A DNA stretch of 51,093 nt, from positions 1 through 51,093 of the forward strand of contig CBFIEF010000019.1 in the NCBI GenBank assembly GCA_965661545.1. Direction: 5' to 3'. Source of the DNA: UBA7985 sp965661545. GTDB taxonomy: Bacteria; Pseudomonadota; Alphaproteobacteria; UBA7985. The notes beneath the pieces were generated by a model. It was not told the origin of the DNA. It saw only the letters and a list, made by a program, of their open reading frames with translations, and made no database searches. Numbering within the stretch: position 1 is the first letter of the stretch; every line of letters starts with the position of its first letter. This document shows positions 17,570 through 25,805 of the stretch, one piece after another. The translations under genes were made by a program, and so were the position numbers.

Positions 17570-19075
17570 TTAGTTTGCTCCGAACGCTGCCGCCATCACG
17601 GCATTTTCGTTAATGTCGTCTCCGGCAAGTTCAGCGGTGACACGACCTCGCGACAGCACCAACACACGGTGCGACAGCCCGAGAATTTCTTCGATTTCTG
17701 AGGAGATCAGCAGCACACCTAGACCCTCGTCCGCCATACCAACGATCAGGTCATAGATCCCGCGCTTGGCGCCAACGTCGACCCCGCGTGTTGGCTCATC
17801 TGCGATCAGAAGGCGGGGCTTCCCCAGTGACGCACGGGCGAACAAGACCTTTTGCTGGTTGCCGCCGGACAGAGTGCTAACCGGGTCGCCAAGCTCACCG
17901 TATTTAAGCGCCGTTCCGTCGCTGCAGACTGTGACCTGCTGCCGCTCGCGCCCGGTCGCCAAACCGAGCCAGCTCATGAAATGATCCAGATAAGGTAAAG
18001 AGACATTCTCTAGGATCGACCGATTCATAAACAGACCCTGAGCGCGTCGAGACTCAGGCACCAATGCCATCCCCTTGGTCACAGCATCACTGGGCGAGTG
18101 CCCAGATAGCGTCTCACCATTGAGGGAAATGGTGCCCTGCTCAAGGCGTCCTGCACCGTAAATCGCGTGCGCCAACTCGCTGCGCCCCGCACCCACCAAA
18201 CCAGATAGCCCAACGATTTCGCCAGGACGAATGGATAGCGAGATGTCTTCAAACACGCCCTTGGTGGTCGCGCCCGTAATTTCCAGCAACGGCTTCGCTG
18301 TTGGATCAACACTTGGCAGAGCTGGAAACTGTCCCTTGTCCGCAGCCCCGGTCATCCCTTCAACCAAGCTGGCGCGGGTCTCCTCGCTGGCGGGGTTGGT
18401 GCGCACGTGCTCGCCGTTGCGCAAAATTGTGATTGTATCGGCAACTGACAGCACTTCTTCGAGGAAGTGAGAGATGAAGACGATCGCCTTACCCTGATCC
18501 GCCAGATTGCGCAGGATCAGCATCAACTTGCGCGCTTCGGTGCTTTCCAACCGTGCCGTTGGCTCGTCAAAGACGATCAGATTGGCGTCCTGATTCAGCG
18601 CACGCAAGATTTCTACCCGCTGCTGATCGGCCACGGGCAACGCTCCGACCATCATGCGGGGGTCGAGCTTCATTTCGTATTGATCCATGACCTGCTGCGC
18701 TTGCTTCAGCGTCGCGCCATGGTCCACAAACGGGCCGATGCACTTTTCACGGCCAATTGAGAGGTTATCGAGCACCGATCGGTCGAGCATGAGCGAAAGC
18801 TCCTGCGAGATGCCGACAAGGCCGAGTTTATTCGCCTGGGCGGGTGTGCTGAAGCGGGCTTCCTTACCCTGCCATGTCAGCGCCCCGGCATCGGGCGTTT
18901 CCACCCCGAGCATGATTTTGCCCAGGGTGGATTTGCCAGCCCCGTTTTCACCCACCAAAGCATGGATCTTCCCCCCTTCGAACGCCAGACTGACATCCGA
19001 AAGAGCGGCGATGCTGCCATAGGTTTTGCTGACCCCCGAAAGGGTCAGCTGGTGCGGGGTCTGTTCTTGGGTCAA
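17570..19075 (-). CDS. CUT2-type ABC transporter ATP-binding protein (two domains)
   Basis: A 501-residue RbsA/MglA-like ATPase with two fused nucleotide-binding domains. Domain 1 has Walker A GENGAGKST near residue 40 and Walker B LIVFDEPTA, with a degenerate signature (LPVADQQRV). Domain 2 has the usual degenerate Walker A (GLVGAGRSEL), the canonical signature LSGGNQQKV and Walker B LLIADEPTRGVDVG. This asymmetry is normal for the family. The start appears to be TTG at 19075, nine bases after the binding-protein stop; no ATG or GTG upstream of the first conserved residues fits better. Confidence 0.93.
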   Translation of the reverse strand: MTQEQTPHQLTLSGVSKTYGSIAALSDVSLAFEGGKIHALVGENGAGKSTLGKIMLGVETPDAGALTWQGKEARFSTPAQANKLGLVGISQELSLMLDRSVLDNLSIGREKCIGPFVDHGATLKQAQQVMDQYEMKLDPRMMVGALPVADQQRVEILRALNQDANLIVFDEPTARLESTEARKLMLILRNLADQGKAIVFISHFLEEVLSVADTITILRNGEHVRTNPASEETRASLVEGMTGAADKGQFPALPSVDPTAKPLLEITGATTKGVFEDISLSIRPGEIVGLSGLVGAGRSELAHAIYGAGRLEQGTISLNGETLSGHSPSDAVTKGMALVPESRRAQGLFMNRSILENVSLPYLDHFMSWLGLATGRERQQVTVCSDGTALKYGELGDPVSTLSGGNQQKVLFARASLGKPRLLIADEPTRGVDVGAKRGIYDLIVGMADEGLGVLLISSEIEEILGLSHRVLVLSRGRVTAELAGDDINENAVMAAAFGAN

Positions 19076-19084
19076 GGCTTTGAC

Positions 19085-20074
19085 TTAGCCTTTCCACTGA
19101 GCGGTGAACTTCTCGACGTTCCCAGCCGTGATCAAGCCGTCGTCTGGCACTTCCGTCAACGGATCAACACCGCCAACATGCGTACCATCAGCCAAAGCCT
19201 GCACCATGGCTTCCATGGCGATCCGGCCTTCGTCCGCCGGCGCACCGTAGACGCCGCCAAACCAAGAACCGTCAGCCACACCATCAATCGCAGGCTCAGA
19301 GCCGCCCAAGCCGATCAGCTTGACCTTGCCGGCCATGCCTTCGTCAGCGAGGACAATCGCGGCGCCTTGGATGGACTGATCTGCGCCCACCATGACATCA
19401 AAGCTGTCAGTGATTTGCAGAATGTCTTGGGTCGCTTTGATGCCGCCGTCTGGGCCGAGGTACTGGCCTTCACCTTCAGCCACAACCGAGATGTTGGCGT
19501 GAGAGGCGATGGTGTCGTCGAAGCCTTGGCGGATAGCATCGTCCAGCGGAATGCCTTTGATGCCGTAGATGAAGACAACTTCACAGTTGTCATCGCCTTC
19601 ACACGCTTGAACAGTCAACGTGCCGTGACGCACGCCAGAGCGGTAAGGTGAAGCCAAAACCGAGGCGGCGATGCCGTCAACCTGTGGATCAGATGTCGTC
19701 AGATCAGCACCAACAATCTGGTTCAGCACGACAACTTCGATTCCCGCTGCGATGGCTTCCTCGATATCCGGGATCAGACCCAGACCATAAATCGCGCAGA
19801 GCACGATGCCGTCGTATTTACCGGACGCGATTGCATCCTGCAGCTGCGCCTGCTGCTTGCCGGGGTCAAACTGCCCGTCAAACTCGACCATTTTGATGCC
19901 ATTGGCAGCAGCTACTTTCTCCATTTCCACGACGGAAGCGCCCAACCATGTGTTGGCGGAGCTGGCAGAAAGGTAAGCGACCTGCTTGTCTTGAGCGAGG
20001 GCGCTTTGGCCCAAGGCGCCTAAGGAGAGGCCAAAGGCCACGCCGGACACCATAAGTGATTTCACGAACTTCAT
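19085..20074 (-). CDS. Periplasmic binding protein of CUT2-type ABC importer
   Basis: A 329-residue Peripla_BP_4 family protein with a signal peptide (KFVKSLMVSGVAFGLSLGALG..., cleavage after ALA near residue 27). The mature start KQVAYLSASSANTWLGASVVEMEKV is typical of sugar-type binding proteins, as are DPGKQQAQLQDAI and the VMVGADQS segment. Two cysteines at ACEGDDNC could form a disulfide loop. The start ATG overlaps the regulator stop as ATGA, and its AGGAGG lies inside the regulator gene, so translation is probably coupled. The ligand is likely the cyclic amide or related compound handled by the downstream enzymes. Confidence 0.92.
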   Translation of the reverse strand: MKFVKSLMVSGVAFGLSLGALGQSALAQDKQVAYLSASSANTWLGASVVEMEKVAAANGIKMVEFDGQFDPGKQQAQLQDAIASGKYDGIVLCAIYGLGLIPDIEEAIAAGIEVVVLNQIVGADLTTSDPQVDGIAASVLASPYRSGVRHGTLTVQACEGDDNCEVVFIYGIKGIPLDDAIRQGFDDTIASHANISVVAEGEGQYLGPDGGIKATQDILQITDSFDVMVGADQSIQGAAIVLADEGMAGKVKLIGLGGSEPAIDGVADGSWFGGVYGAPADEGRIAMEAMVQALADGTHVGGVDPLTEVPDDGLITAGNVEKFTAQWKG

Positions 20075-20721
20075 GTTTGTTCCTCCTGAAGTGCTGTTGA
20101 AATTCTGATGTGAGACAAAGGAGACACCTGGCCGTTCTTCGACAGCTTCTCAGGCTTCTGATGGGGGGAATTGATTTCACCGGTTCCGAACACGTCCATC
20201 GTCCCGCACCACAGCAGCGTGGCGACCTCGGTTCGGTGGTTCCACGTGCAATGGGTTTTGGTGGAATCGAAATGGTATGAGTCCCCAGCCCGCAAAATGA
20301 CCCGCTCTTCCTCGACTTCGACCGTGAGTTCGCCCTTGATCATGAAGAACAACTCTTCGCCTTCATGAGTGACAGGTTCACCGCGGTGTCCGGGAGGTTC
20401 GTGGATGAGCAGGGCAGAAAGTTTACTGCCGTCAAAGGAGTGGGACAGTCGCTCATAGGTCAGAGCGTTGTGCCCCAGAGCAAACGGCAGGCGTTCAGCA
20501 GATCGCGTGAGCTGGGAACTTTCTGGCGATACTTCCAGAAAGTTTCCAACGGGCTGTTCGAGCGCGAGAGCGAGCTTTTTCAGCGATGCGATCGAAGGGA
20601 CGGCAATTCCCCGTTCAACCTGCGAAACAAAGCCCACGGACAAGCCAGCGCTTAAGGCAACCTGCTGAATGGTTTTGCCTTTAGACCGTCGAACACCGCG
20701 AAGTTTGCTACCAAGAATCAT
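20071..20721 (-). CDS. XRE-family transcriptional regulator with cupin domain
   Basis: A 216-residue regulator: an N-terminal helix-turn-helix (residues 5-60, LRGVRRSKGKTIQQVALSAG then VSQVERGIAVPSIASLKKLA) and a C-terminal cupin_2 domain (about 120-190, with THEGEELFFMIKGEL and AGDSYHFDSTKTHCTW). Cupins of this kind bind a small effector. It is the first gene of the ten-gene operon and overlaps the binding-protein gene by four bases, so it very likely controls the operon and itself. I took the ATG at 20721; an upstream ATG at 20757 adds 12 residues. Inverted repeats upstream (20779-20814) are candidate operators. Confidence 0.9.
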   Translation of the reverse strand: MILGSKLRGVRRSKGKTIQQVALSAGLSVGFVSQVERGIAVPSIASLKKLALALEQPVGNFLEVSPESSQLTRSAERLPFALGHNALTYERLSHSFDGSKLSALLIHEPPGHRGEPVTHEGEELFFMIKGELTVEVEEERVILRAGDSYHFDSTKTHCTWNHRTEVATLLWCGTMDVFGTGEINSPHQKPEKLSKNGQVSPLSHIRISTALQEEQT

Positions 20722-20778
20722 TGCCGAAACCTCATACCTGAGGTCAACCGTATGCATTAAGCCAAAGCAGCGTCAATG

Positions 20779-20814
20779 ATACTTTAGTATTTATGAACTA
20801 TAATTTCAGTATAG
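20779..20814. promoter_or_regulatory. Two inverted repeats, candidate operator of the catabolic operon
   Basis: ATACT-TT-AGTAT (20779-20790) and CTATA-N7-TATAG (20798-20814) lie side by side in the AT-rich region 58-93 bases upstream of the regulator start. The second contains AGTATA, which reads TATACT, a -10-like hexamer, on the minus strand. Autoregulation by the XRE-cupin protein is inferred. Confidence 0.4.
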
Positions 20815-20879
20815 GTAAAATTTTGAGTGCTCAGCCCAGTCTGTTTGCCCCAAAAACCGAGCAAAACTGAGAAAAACAG

Positions 20880-20891
20880 GCCAAATTTGGC
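20880..20891. promoter_or_regulatory. Perfect 12-base palindrome GCCAAATTTGGC
   Basis: A perfect palindrome lies between the regulator gene and the divergent SDR gene. It could be an operator for either direction. Nothing else in the 382-base region (20722-21103) looks like a gene. Confidence 0.3.
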
Positions 20892-21103
20892 TAATTATCC
20901 GATCAAGTTGCCAACGCGCGCCTAGCCTCCCCCGAAGGTAGAGTCGGCCAATAGCAGGAGTCCGCTTGCCCGCCAGCGCAGCCCAGCGCGTCGGTCTGTC
21001 CTGAATAAAGGTGGATCACAAAGGGTCTGCGCCTTCTGGATTTGAAATGGATCTCAACCCTGCGTAGTCTGGTCTTCAACACCAAGGGGGAGGGTGAGAC
21101 CGG

Positions 21104-21826
21104 GTGAGCACTGCTATTATCACGGGTGGCGCGAGCGGCTTGGGGCGGCTTCACGCTCTACGGTTGGCTGGCGAAGGCTACGCCGTTGCCATTCTGGACA
21201 TCAACGCTGAGGGCCTGAGTGAGGTCTCCGGCCACGCCAGCAACATTCATCCCCACCAGTGCGATGTGACGAAGCTCGAGCAGGTGCGCGCAGCGGTTGA
21301 GGCGATTATTGACGAGCACGGCCCCATTGACCGGCTGGTTTGTTGCGCCGGTGTCATGCCCGGCGGCTTGCTGTTGGATAGCTCCGCAGAGCAAGTCGGG
21401 CAGATTATGCAGGTGAACTACGGCGGCATGGTCAACGTGTGCCAAACCGTCGTTCCGGCCATGGTTCAGCGCGACCGGGGTGAAGTCATCCTCTACGGCT
21501 CGTCCGTCGGAATTATGCCCATGGCCCGATTGGGCGGCTACGGCGCGTCCAAGGCGGCGAACAACTTCTACGCCAAACTACTGATCGCAGAGAATAAGTC
21601 CAAGGTGCGCATGACGGTGGTTTACCCGCCTTCTGTGAACACGCCCTTGCTCGATCAAGCCAAGGACGGCCCACCGATCCTGCACACCGCGTTTGGGCGT
21701 CGGTTCCTGACTGTTGAGCCGCAAGGCGTGGTTGAGGCAGCAGAGAAAAGTGTGCGGCGCGGCAAGGCCGTTTGCTATCCTGGAATGTTACCCCGGATTA
21801 TCGCCATGGCGAGTTGGTTCTCTTGA
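21104..21826 (+). CDS. Short-chain dehydrogenase/reductase (SDR)
   Basis: A 240-residue classical SDR. The cofactor motif is GGASGLGR at about residues 6-13, CAGV follows strand 4, the catalytic serine is in LYGSSVG (about 132) and the YxxxK motif is in GGYGASKAA (about 146-150). The C-terminal half resembles 3-ketodihydrosphingosine reductase-like members, but the substrate is not assignable. It starts at GTG with GGGGGAGG upstream. It is divergent from the hydantoinase-type operon across the regulatory region, so it may share the regulator and reduce or oxidise a pathway intermediate; that link is inference. Confidence 0.87.
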   Translation: MSTAIITGGASGLGRLHALRLAGEGYAVAILDINAEGLSEVSGHASNIHPHQCDVTKLEQVRAAVEAIIDEHGPIDRLVCCAGVMPGGLLLDSSAEQVGQIMQVNYGGMVNVCQTVVPAMVQRDRGEVILYGSSVGIMPMARLGGYGASKAANNFYAKLLIAENKSKVRMTVVYPPSVNTPLLDQAKDGPPILHTAFGRRFLTVEPQGVVEAAEKSVRRGKAVCYPGMLPRIIAMASWFS

Positions 21827-21918
21827 TCCATCGCCCCACGAAAAACGGGGCCAGTGCGTTCTGCAGCAAGCCCCGTCTCGATAGTGGTGCCATGCACCTT
21901 GGCCAATCCAGTGGCAAG

Positions 21919-22545
21919 CTACATTGCCGGACCAACCAGCGTCGCGCCGACCATGGTTCCAAGCTTGCTCGCATCGCTCACAACCTTGCCGAATTCAGGG
22001 GAGGATGACATGGCGTCCATTGCCTTGCCTGTGGCTTCAAGTGTTTCGGCCTGATAATTCGCCGTCAGCAGCATAGGGCTACCAAAGGCAGAGACCGACA
22101 TGTTGACCCCGATGCCGTGCTGAGCCGACAACTTCTGGACATCCGGCAACATCGCCAAGGCGTCCTGCACGTTCCGGCCCGGAAGAGCATAGAAGCGGTG
22201 ATTGGTGAACTTGTACTTATGAGGATCGATGTCACCCACGTTTCGCCATAGGCGCAGACCATCAGTGAAATTAGAGGCTGGGAGACCACTGATTTCTGCC
22301 TGCAGAGCCATGAAAGCGGGATCAGACATGGCAGAACCCATATTGGTCAGGTGGTCCTCGTAACTCGCTGCACCGGCATACATGATCAACGAGCCAAAAT
22401 TCTTACCGTAAAGAACACGCCCGATGTTCACGTCGAGACCATGCTCTTTCAGGATTGCTGCACCCCGGTTCATTCGACCGAGCGACACCATAGCGCCGCC
22501 AGGATTTGCTTTCGCAACAAGTGTTGAAACAACGTTCCAAGCCAT
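21919..22545 (-). CDS. Tandem alpha/beta-barrel-like protein of unknown function
   Basis: A 208-residue cytosolic protein built of two similar halves. The first half (about 1-85) has GGAMVSLGRMNRGAAILKEHGLDVNIGRVLYGKNFGS-type order and the second (about 117-205) has DVQKLSAQHGIGVNMSVSAFGSP followed by a helix with 'MSSSPEFGKVVSD'. The matching phrase 'M.(D/S).PAF/PEF' after each helix supports duplication of a ferredoxin-like domain. Its architecture matches the gene at 7754-8368. There are no recognised catalytic residues. It converges with the SDR gene and has a strong AGAGGGAG site before the ATG. Confidence 0.72.
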   Translation of the reverse strand: MAWNVVSTLVAKANPGGAMVSLGRMNRGAAILKEHGLDVNIGRVLYGKNFGSLIMYAGAASYEDHLTNMGSAMSDPAFMALQAEISGLPASNFTDGLRLWRNVGDIDPHKYKFTNHRFYALPGRNVQDALAMLPDVQKLSAQHGIGVNMSVSAFGSPMLLTANYQAETLEATGKAMDAMSSSPEFGKVVSDASKLGTMVGATLVGPAM

Positions 22546-22910
22546 TTTCTTACTCCCTCTCTTTAATGGTCAAAAAAGCAGGGATTAAAGTCCGGGATGA
22601 CACAACTGCAAACCATGTAAAAACATATGTCAAAATGATAAATTTAGACAGATTTGCGAGTAGATGGGTATTTATTGCAATTTAATATTTAGAAACCTCC
22701 AAATTATATCATCAATTCAGATAGTTCTGGTCTCAAAAATACTCGATCAATATATTTCAAAGATGAAACGATTTAGCGATTCTTAAAGCACACCGCCCGT
22801 CGTGAATTTTTCAATGACTACATTCGATATTTTGTCTTTCCCTGATACAGTAAGAAATTCGTTTAATTTCCATGCCGGAATTTGGAATAACTGTAATGGA
22901 GTTCGCCGAT
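22546..22910. other. AT-rich intergenic region
   Basis: This very AT-rich stretch sits between the divergent genes at 21919-22545 and 22911-23105. On the minus strand a TTGACA occurs about 90 bases before the barrel-protein start and may be a -35 element. No gene or strong hairpin is seen. Confidence 0.4.
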
Positions 22911-23105
22911 ATGGATGAACGTTCGCTTGAATTAGTGCTGATTGTTGCGATTGGCGCCGCAGCCTTCTTGCTATTGCGCTTTGTGTTTAGGGACAGGCTG
23001 AACCAGTTCTACGCCAACAACCGCCGAGGGCGCCTTATCGCAGGCGGGGTCGCAGCGATCTCTGGTATCGTCGTCTACCGCCTTATCCAGTTTCTCGTTA
23101 ACTAA
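22911..23105 (+). CDS. Small two-helix membrane protein
   Basis: A 64-residue protein with two hydrophobic helices: LELVLIVAIGAAAFLLLRFVF (about 6-26) and LIAGGVAAISGIVVYRLIQFLV (about 42-63), separated by a basic loop rich in R, N and Y. It is not a family I can name; it is probably an inner-membrane small protein. I prefer the ATG at 22911 because GGAG lies nine bases before it. The frame is open to an ATG at 22872, giving 77 residues, but that start has no ribosome binding site. Confidence 0.55.
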   Translation: MDERSLELVLIVAIGAAAFLLLRFVFRDRLNQFYANNRRGRLIAGGVAAISGIVVYRLIQFLVN

Positions 23106-23296
23106 GCAAAAAACGGGTTAGCCGGTCACGCCAAAGGCGGTGAAGGTCCAGTTTCGGTTCTTAAGGGATTGATTTCGCTGATGAGCCGCGCTTTGGGCGG
23201 CTAGAGCACCCGGGGGTTAGGCTACGTCCTCGTGCAGAGGAGCGCCGCTGCCAATCTGTTTGGAGCCAGAATGGCCGTAACCTTCCCCCGGGGGGG

Positions 23297-24667
23297 CTAG
23301 GACGCCATGGGTTCGAACTCACAAGTGAAGTGACGTAGCATGGCGGGTTCTTTGCGGATGCGGAGCCCTTTGAGCGACGGTCTTCGTTGGGTGATTTCCT
23401 CGAAGACCTCAACAATGTAATCCGCGTGACTTTGCGTGTAGGTCCGTCGAGGCATGGCCAATCGAACCAGATCCATCGGCGCAGGCTGTTCCGTACCGTC
23501 CTTTTGCCGCCCAAACATGACGGTGCCGATCTCACAACTCCGAATGCCGCCAGCTTCATAGAGCGCCACAGCCAGCGCTTGGCCCGGATAGGCCATGGGG
23601 TCGATGTGATTGAGCCAAGCGCGGGCATCGACAAACACTGCATGCCCACCAGCAGGTTTCACCACTGGCACGCCCAAAGCCTCTAATCGCTCAACAATGT
23701 AGGCATTCGAACGGACGCGATAAGCGAGGTAGCTCTCGTCCACAACTTCTTCCAAACCAACCGCCAACGCATCCAGATCCCTCCCCGCCAAGCCGCCATA
23801 GGTTGGAAACCCTTCGGTTCGGATCAAATGGGCCCGCGCTTGCTCGGCCATGACATCGTCATTGAGCGCAAGCCAACCACCAATGTTGCCCAGCCCGTCT
23901 TTCTTTGCGCTCATGGTCATGCCATCGGTTTCGGCAAAGCAATCGCGGACGATGTCGGAAATACTCCGATCTGCCTGCCCCGGCTCGCGGAGCTTGATAA
24001 ACCACGCATTCTCAGCGAACCGGCAGCCATCGATGAAGAATGGCTTGCTGTACTCTCGCGCCACAGCCGCTACGGCGCGAATGTTTTCGAGGCTCACGGG
24101 CTGACCGCCACCCGCATTGTTGGTGATCGTGAGCATCACCAGTGGAACATGTTCATGGTTCTCGGCCATGAAAGCTTTGAGCGCATCAACGTCCATATTG
24201 CCCTTGAACGGATGCTGATTCGCCGCTTCCAGACCGGCAGGGATCACAAAATCTCGAGCCACCGCGCCAGAAGCTTCAACGTTGGCTCGCGTGGTGTCGA
24301 AGTGGGTGTTGTTCGGGACCATTTTACCCGCACCGCCATAGAGCGCCATGAGCATCGCTTCCGCGGCCCGTCCTTGGTGCGTGGGCAAAACATGCTTGAA
24401 GGGCATGAGGTTTTTTACAGCGGCTTCGAAACGATAAAACGAGGGCGAACCAGCGTAACTTTCGTCACCGGTCATAATCGCTGCCCATTGCGCCGAGCTC
24501 ATCGCGCCGGTGCCTGAATCCGTTAGCAAGTCGATCAGGACTTGAGAGGATGGAAGGAGAAAGAGATTGTGATGCGCTTGTTTCAGAAAGCCGCGGCGCT
24601 CTTCCTCAGTGGTGAGGGTGATCGGCTCAACAGCTTTTATACGGAAGGGCTCAATAATCGTTTTCAT
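23297..24667 (-). CDS. tnaA: Tryptophanase (L-tryptophan indole-lyase)
   Basis: A 456-residue fold-type I PLP beta-eliminating lyase. The PLP lysine is in TMSAKKDGLGNIGG (Lys256), with FIDGCRFAENAWFIKLRE before it and TNNAGGGQPVS for cofactor binding. Tryptophanase rather than tyrosine phenol-lyase is favoured by GIRSCEIGTVMFGR, which has Ile where the phenol-lyase has its substrate-binding Arg (ERG), and by the C-terminal LRHFTCEF histidine. The reaction is tryptophan to indole, pyruvate and ammonia. GAGG sits eight bases before the ATG, inside a small upstream ORF that overlaps the start. No tnaB permease is adjacent. The serine substrate route or a relaxed beta-lyase role is possible. Confidence 0.9.
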   Translation of the reverse strand: MKTIIEPFRIKAVEPITLTTEEERRGFLKQAHHNLFLLPSSQVLIDLLTDSGTGAMSSAQWAAIMTGDESYAGSPSFYRFEAAVKNLMPFKHVLPTHQGRAAEAMLMALYGGAGKMVPNNTHFDTTRANVEASGAVARDFVIPAGLEAANQHPFKGNMDVDALKAFMAENHEHVPLVMLTITNNAGGGQPVSLENIRAVAAVAREYSKPFFIDGCRFAENAWFIKLREPGQADRSISDIVRDCFAETDGMTMSAKKDGLGNIGGWLALNDDVMAEQARAHLIRTEGFPTYGGLAGRDLDALAVGLEEVVDESYLAYRVRSNAYIVERLEALGVPVVKPAGGHAVFVDARAWLNHIDPMAYPGQALAVALYEAGGIRSCEIGTVMFGRQKDGTEQPAPMDLVRLAMPRRTYTQSHADYIVEVFEEITQRRPSLKGLRIRKEPAMLRHFTCEFEPMAS

Positions 24668-24747
24668 CGGCGGGGCCTCGTAGCATTGGCCCCATAGATG
24701 ACTTGGATGAGTCGCAGCGGGGCTAAGCGTCGCGGTTGCCTCCTCAT
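24664..24747 (-). CDS. Candidate leader peptide overlapping tnaA
   Basis: A 27-codon frame begins at ATG 24747 and ends with TGA overlapping the tnaA ATG (CGATGAAA). The peptide is Arg/Pro/Leu-rich (starts MRRQPRRLAP, ends NATRPRR) and contains no tryptophan, unlike E. coli TnaC. The ribosome binding site of tnaA lies inside this frame, so its translation could gate tnaA. Its own start has no upstream Shine-Dalgarno; an AGGAGG directly follows the ATG instead. It may be chance. Confidence 0.35.
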   Translation of the reverse strand: MRRQPRRLAPLRLIQVIYGANATRPRR

Positions 24748-24786
24748 ACAGAAAAAGACCGCGCTCAACGCCCGTTGGTTAATCGA

Positions 24787-24814
24787 TATGTACTAGAGTT
24801 AAGCGCATTGTCAA
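24787..24814 (-). promoter_or_regulatory. Candidate promoter of tnaA
   Basis: On the minus strand a perfect TTGACA (24809-24814) is followed after 16 bases by TACATA (24787-24792), a weak -10 match. Transcription would begin around 24780, about 30 bases before the candidate leader ORF. Confidence 0.4.
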
Positions 24815-24890
24815 TTATTGAAAAATCAACGACTTTGAGCGAAACCACGCCAGCAATCCACCTGATCCGTGGCTAGAGGAACCCATTCTC

Positions 24891-25775
24891 GTGCGCCAGT
24901 TGAAACCCAATCAGACCAGCGAGTTGGTGGTCACAAAAATCGATGGCTCGATACCTGCTGTGGTGTTTGAGACCGCCGATTTGATCGAAGCGCCAAACTG
25001 GACCCCGGACGGGCGCTGGCTGATTTACAACGCCAAGGGCCGTCTTTACCGGATATCTCCTGATGGAGCAGAAGGTCCGGCATTGATCGATAGCAGGCCC
25101 CTTGATGACCTGAACAACGACCACCTGATTTCTCCCGATGGCGCTTGGATCTATGTCAGCGCCAACGATGGGCACTTGTACCGGATCAGCAGCGACGGGG
25201 GTTCACCCACGCGGGTTTCAAACGATCATGGCTCCGACCGGGACTTTCGGTACTTTCTGCACGGCATTTCACCGGATGGTGGAACGTTGGCCTATGTGGG
25301 GTTGGAGATTATTGCAGGTGATGTCTCCACCCGCATTTGCACCATTCCAGCTGCTGGCGGAGAAGATCGTGTCCTGACGGACGGCACCTGTCCCGTAGAT
25401 GGGCCAGAATATAGCCCCGATGGCCAGTGGATCTACTTCAACTCTGAAGCCGCTGCCAAGAAACCCGGACACGCGCAAATTTTCCGCATGCGCTGCGATG
25501 GCCAAGGGCAGGAACAACTGACCGACGACGCGCGGGTCAACTGGTTCCCACACCTCTCCCCCAACGGCAAACACATGGTCTATTTATCCTACCCCACAGG
25601 CACCATCGGCCACCCACCAGACCATGACGTGATCATCCGGCTCACCACGCCAGACGGCGGCGGCTCTACCCAAGACATCGACGCCTTCAACGGAGGCCAA
25701 GGCACCATAAATGTCGCCTCTTGGGCGCCAGACTCTCAGGCATTCGCCTATGTTCGTTATCCTGTTGGAGCATAG
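24891..25775 (+). CDS. TolB-like / PD40 beta-propeller protein
   Basis: A 294-residue cytosolic protein (no signal peptide) with repeated PD40 (WD40-like) blades: 'TPDGRWLIYNAKGRLYRIS', 'SPDGAWIYVSANDGHLYRIS', 'SPDGGTLAYVG', 'SPDGQWIYFNSEAAAK' and 'SPNGKHMVYLSYP'. This is the TolB/DPP-propeller repeat, here without a TolB N-terminal domain or a peptidase domain. It may be a binding or scaffold protein; the function is unknown. The start is GTG with AGAGGA upstream. It is divergent from tnaA and ends in a hairpin terminator at 25783. Confidence 0.82.
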   Translation: MRQLKPNQTSELVVTKIDGSIPAVVFETADLIEAPNWTPDGRWLIYNAKGRLYRISPDGAEGPALIDSRPLDDLNNDHLISPDGAWIYVSANDGHLYRISSDGGSPTRVSNDHGSDRDFRYFLHGISPDGGTLAYVGLEIIAGDVSTRICTIPAAGGEDRVLTDGTCPVDGPEYSPDGQWIYFNSEAAAKKPGHAQIFRMRCDGQGQEQLTDDARVNWFPHLSPNGKHMVYLSYPTGTIGHPPDHDVIIRLTTPDGGGSTQDIDAFNGGQGTINVASWAPDSQAFAYVRYPVGA

Positions 25776-25782
25776 ACGACTG

Positions 25783-25805
25783 CACCCCCGTTTTGGGGTG
25801 GTTTT
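25783..25805 (+). terminator. Hairpin terminator after the TolB-like gene
   Basis: CACCCC (25783-25788) pairs with GGGGTG (25795-25800) across a 6-base loop, followed by GTTTT. Confidence 0.6.

Noticed and set aside
21833..21851. GCCCC/GGGGC hairpin after the SDR gene
   Set aside because: Only five pairs and no T-run on either strand.
23184..23202. A small AGCCGC...GCGGCT hairpin and GC-rich stretch downstream of the small membrane protein gene
   Set aside because: Six pairs without a T-run; too weak to call a terminator.
23161..23649. A 162-codon minus-strand frame near the tryptophanase 3' end
   Set aside because: It overlaps the confidently identified tnaA in another frame and has shadow-like composition.
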